Shown: positions 13,665 through 15,006 of the stretch, piece after piece
How the letters are laid out: each line of letters begins with the position of its first letter
How positions within the stretch are numbered: position 1 is the stretch's first letter
Origin: Burkholderiaceae bacterium
GTDB lineage: Bacteria; Pseudomonadota; Gammaproteobacteria; Burkholderiales; Burkholderiaceae_E
DNA: 15,006 nt
Direction: 5' to 3'
Assembly: GCA_019428955.1 (NCBI GenBank)
Contig: JAHYJF010000059.1
Span: 1-15,006 of the forward strand
The notes under the pieces: model-generated
The model's input: the letters and a program-made list of their open reading frames with translations, nothing else
What the model was told of the DNA's origin: nothing
The model's database searches: none
Position numbers and translations under genes: made by a program

Positions 13665-14966
13665 GTGAACACGGACCTGCTGGCGCAGGCGGAGTCCGAC
13701 GATCCGGGCGCACCGCTGGCCGAGCGGCTGCGTCCGCGCACCATCGACGAAGTCATCGGGCAGAGCCATCTGCTGGGGCCGGGCAAGCCGCTGCGGGTGG
13801 CGTTCACCTCGGGGCGCCTGCACTCGATGATCTTCTGGGGTCCGCCCGGAGTCGGCAAGACCACGCTGGCGCGGCTGATGGCGGGCGCGCTCGATGCGCG
13901 CTTCATCTCCATGTCGGCGGTACTCGGCGGCGTCAAGGAGATCCGCGAGGCGGTGGCGGTGGCCGAGCACGAGCGCGCAAATGGGCGGCGCACCATCGTC
14001 TTCGTCGACGAGGTTCACCGTTTCAACAAGTCGCAACAGGACGCCTTCCTGCCGCACGTCGAGCGCGGACTGTTCGTCTTCATCGGCGCTACTACCGAGA
14101 ATCCGTCCTTCGAGGTCAACGGCGCGCTGCTCTCCAGGGCGCGGGTCTACGTGCTCGAGTCGCTCAATGCCGCCGAACTGGGTGAGCTTTTCGGCCGTGC
14201 GCTCCGGCTCGTTCCGGATATCGTCTTTGACGCCCAGGCCCGGGAACGCATGATCGGTTGGGCCGACGGTGACGCCCGGCGGCTGCTGAATGCGATCGAA
14301 ATTGCCGCTTCCGCGGCGGCAGCGGCAGACGTGGCGGAGGTCGGAGGGGCTTTCCTCGACGACGCACTCTCCGAGAACCTGCGCCGCTTCGACAAGGGCG
14401 GCGAAGCCTTCCACGACCAGATCAGCGCGCTGCACAAAGCGGTGCGCGGTTCGGACCCGGACGCCTCGCTCTACTGGCTGGTGCGGATGCTCGACGGCGG
14501 CGCCGATCCGCGCTATCTGGCGCGGCGGATCATTCGCATGGCAACCGAAGACATCGGTCTCGCCGACCCGCGCGCGCTGACCATGGCGCTCAACGCTGCC
14601 GACGTCTATGAACGGCTCGGCACCCCCGAAGGCGAGCTGGCGCTGGCGCAGGCGGTGATCTTCATGGCAGTGGCGGCAAAATCAAATGCCGTCTACGTCG
14701 CCTACGGCAAGGCGCGCGCGTTTGTGAGCGAGCATGGCTCCGACCCGGTGCCGATGCACCTGCGCAACGCACCCACCAAACTGATGAAGGGGCTGGGATA
14801 TGGGCGCGGCTACCGCTACGCCCACGACGAGCCCGATGCATTCGCGGTGGGCGAGACCTATTTTCCCGAGGGCGTGACAGAGCGGTTCTACGAGCCGACC
14901 GACCGCGGCCTCGAGGGTCAGATTGCCGCTAAGCTCGCCGCGCTGCGGGCGCTCGGGTCCGACTGA
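13665..14966 (+). CDS. rarA: Replication-associated recombination protein A (AAA+ ATPase, MgsA)
   Basis: Cytoplasmic AAA+ ATPase of the RarA/MgsA/WRNIP1 family that acts at stalled replication forks and on single-strand DNA ends. The 433-residue protein matches the family in length. PLAERLRPRTIDEVIGQ opens the AAA+ domain; Walker A is GPPGVGKT (59-66), Walker B IVFVDEVHRF (111-120), and sensor 1 GATTENPSF (141-149). The C-terminal half has the tetramerisation region, with DPDASLYWLVRMLDGGADPRY and RRIIRMATEDIGLADPRAL. The start is GTG 13665, with AGGA at 13654-13657 seven bases before it; the upstream gene's TAG overlaps this ribosome site, suggesting co-expression. Its position before serS matches the usual order. 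All ATPase motifs are intact. Confidence 0.96.
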   Translation: MNTDLLAQAESDDPGAPLAERLRPRTIDEVIGQSHLLGPGKPLRVAFTSGRLHSMIFWGPPGVGKTTLARLMAGALDARFISMSAVLGGVKEIREAVAVAEHERANGRRTIVFVDEVHRFNKSQQDAFLPHVERGLFVFIGATTENPSFEVNGALLSRARVYVLESLNAAELGELFGRALRLVPDIVFDAQARERMIGWADGDARRLLNAIEIAASAAAAADVAEVGGAFLDDALSENLRRFDKGGEAFHDQISALHKAVRGSDPDASLYWLVRMLDGGADPRYLARRIIRMATEDIGLADPRALTMALNAADVYERLGTPEGELALAQAVIFMAVAAKSNAVYVAYGKARAFVSEHGSDPVPMHLRNAPTKLMKGLGYGRGYRYAHDEPDAFAVGETYFPEGVTERFYEPTDRGLEGQIAAKLAALRALGSD

Positions 14967-14972
14967 TAAAAT
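14967..14972 (+). promoter_or_regulatory. Possible -10 for serS
   Basis: TAAAAT just after the rarA stop matches 5 of 6 bases of the -10 consensus. The GC-rich -35 region inside rarA shows no good match, so confidence is low. Confidence 0.2.
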
Positions 14973-14999
14973 TCACCCTTTTGCCACGGGCGCTTCCCC

Positions 15000-15006
15000 A
15001 TGCTTG
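15000..15006 (+). CDS. serS: Possible start of seryl-tRNA synthetase (partial)
   Basis: Only ATG CTT G is visible. Seryl-tRNA synthetases very often begin Met-Leu-Asp, and serS is the usual gene after rarA, so this is a likely start. The protein itself is outside the window, and the call rests mainly on gene order. Confidence 0.4.

Noticed and set aside
12684..14435. A 583-residue minus-strand frame across the MFS and rarA genes
   Set aside because: It spans two well-supported plus-strand genes and their junction, and looks like antisense translation of GC-rich codons.

Overview
The window is high-GC, densely packed chromosomal core sequence from a proteobacterium. Gene order and protein sequences fit a betaproteobacterium or a close gammaproteobacterial relative best. 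The grounds are an algR-hemC-hemD-hemX-hemY run, a two-domain glutamine-dependent NAD synthetase next to a GlnB-type PII protein, and a trxB / regulator-ftsK-lolA-rarA-(serS) block that resembles the trxB / lrp-ftsK-lolA-rarA-serS order of enterobacteria. The assignment rests on recall of families and synteny, because no search was possible. No RNA genes, insertion sequences, prophage parts, CRISPR arrays or large repeats were seen. No stretch over 300 bases lacks a gene; the largest gaps are about 145 bases (8383-8527) and 90 bases (11599-11688).

Region 1 (1-4714, + strand): the C-terminal part of an AlgR/LytTR response regulator, followed by hemC and hemD (hydroxymethylbilane synthase and uroporphyrinogen-III synthase, consecutive steps of tetrapyrrole synthesis), then the membrane proteins HemX and HemY. 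Spacing is tight and the genes look like one operon.

Region 2 (4752-6745, + strand): nadE (NAD synthetase with its own glutaminase domain) and glnB (PII nitrogen sensor), 23 bases apart. This pair links NAD synthesis with glutamine/2-oxoglutarate sensing.

Region 3 (6750-8382, - strand): an Smr-domain nuclease-like protein downstream of trxB (thioredoxin reductase). The glnB and smr genes converge with only 4 bases between their stop codons, and both stops lie in one perfect 12-base palindrome.

Region 4 (8383-15006, + strand): a divergent promoter region, then a Crp/Fnr-family regulator whose stop overlaps the ftsK start, then ftsK (DNA translocase of division), lolA (lipoprotein chaperone), an MFS transporter, rarA (AAA+ recombination factor) and probably the first codons of serS. 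The regulator occupies the place lrp has in E. coli, and the MFS gene interrupts the usual lolA-rarA adjacency. These, with the nadE-glnB pair, are the points most worth following up. I found no clear undescribed multi-gene system; this is mainly housekeeping DNA with some unusual regulatory details.
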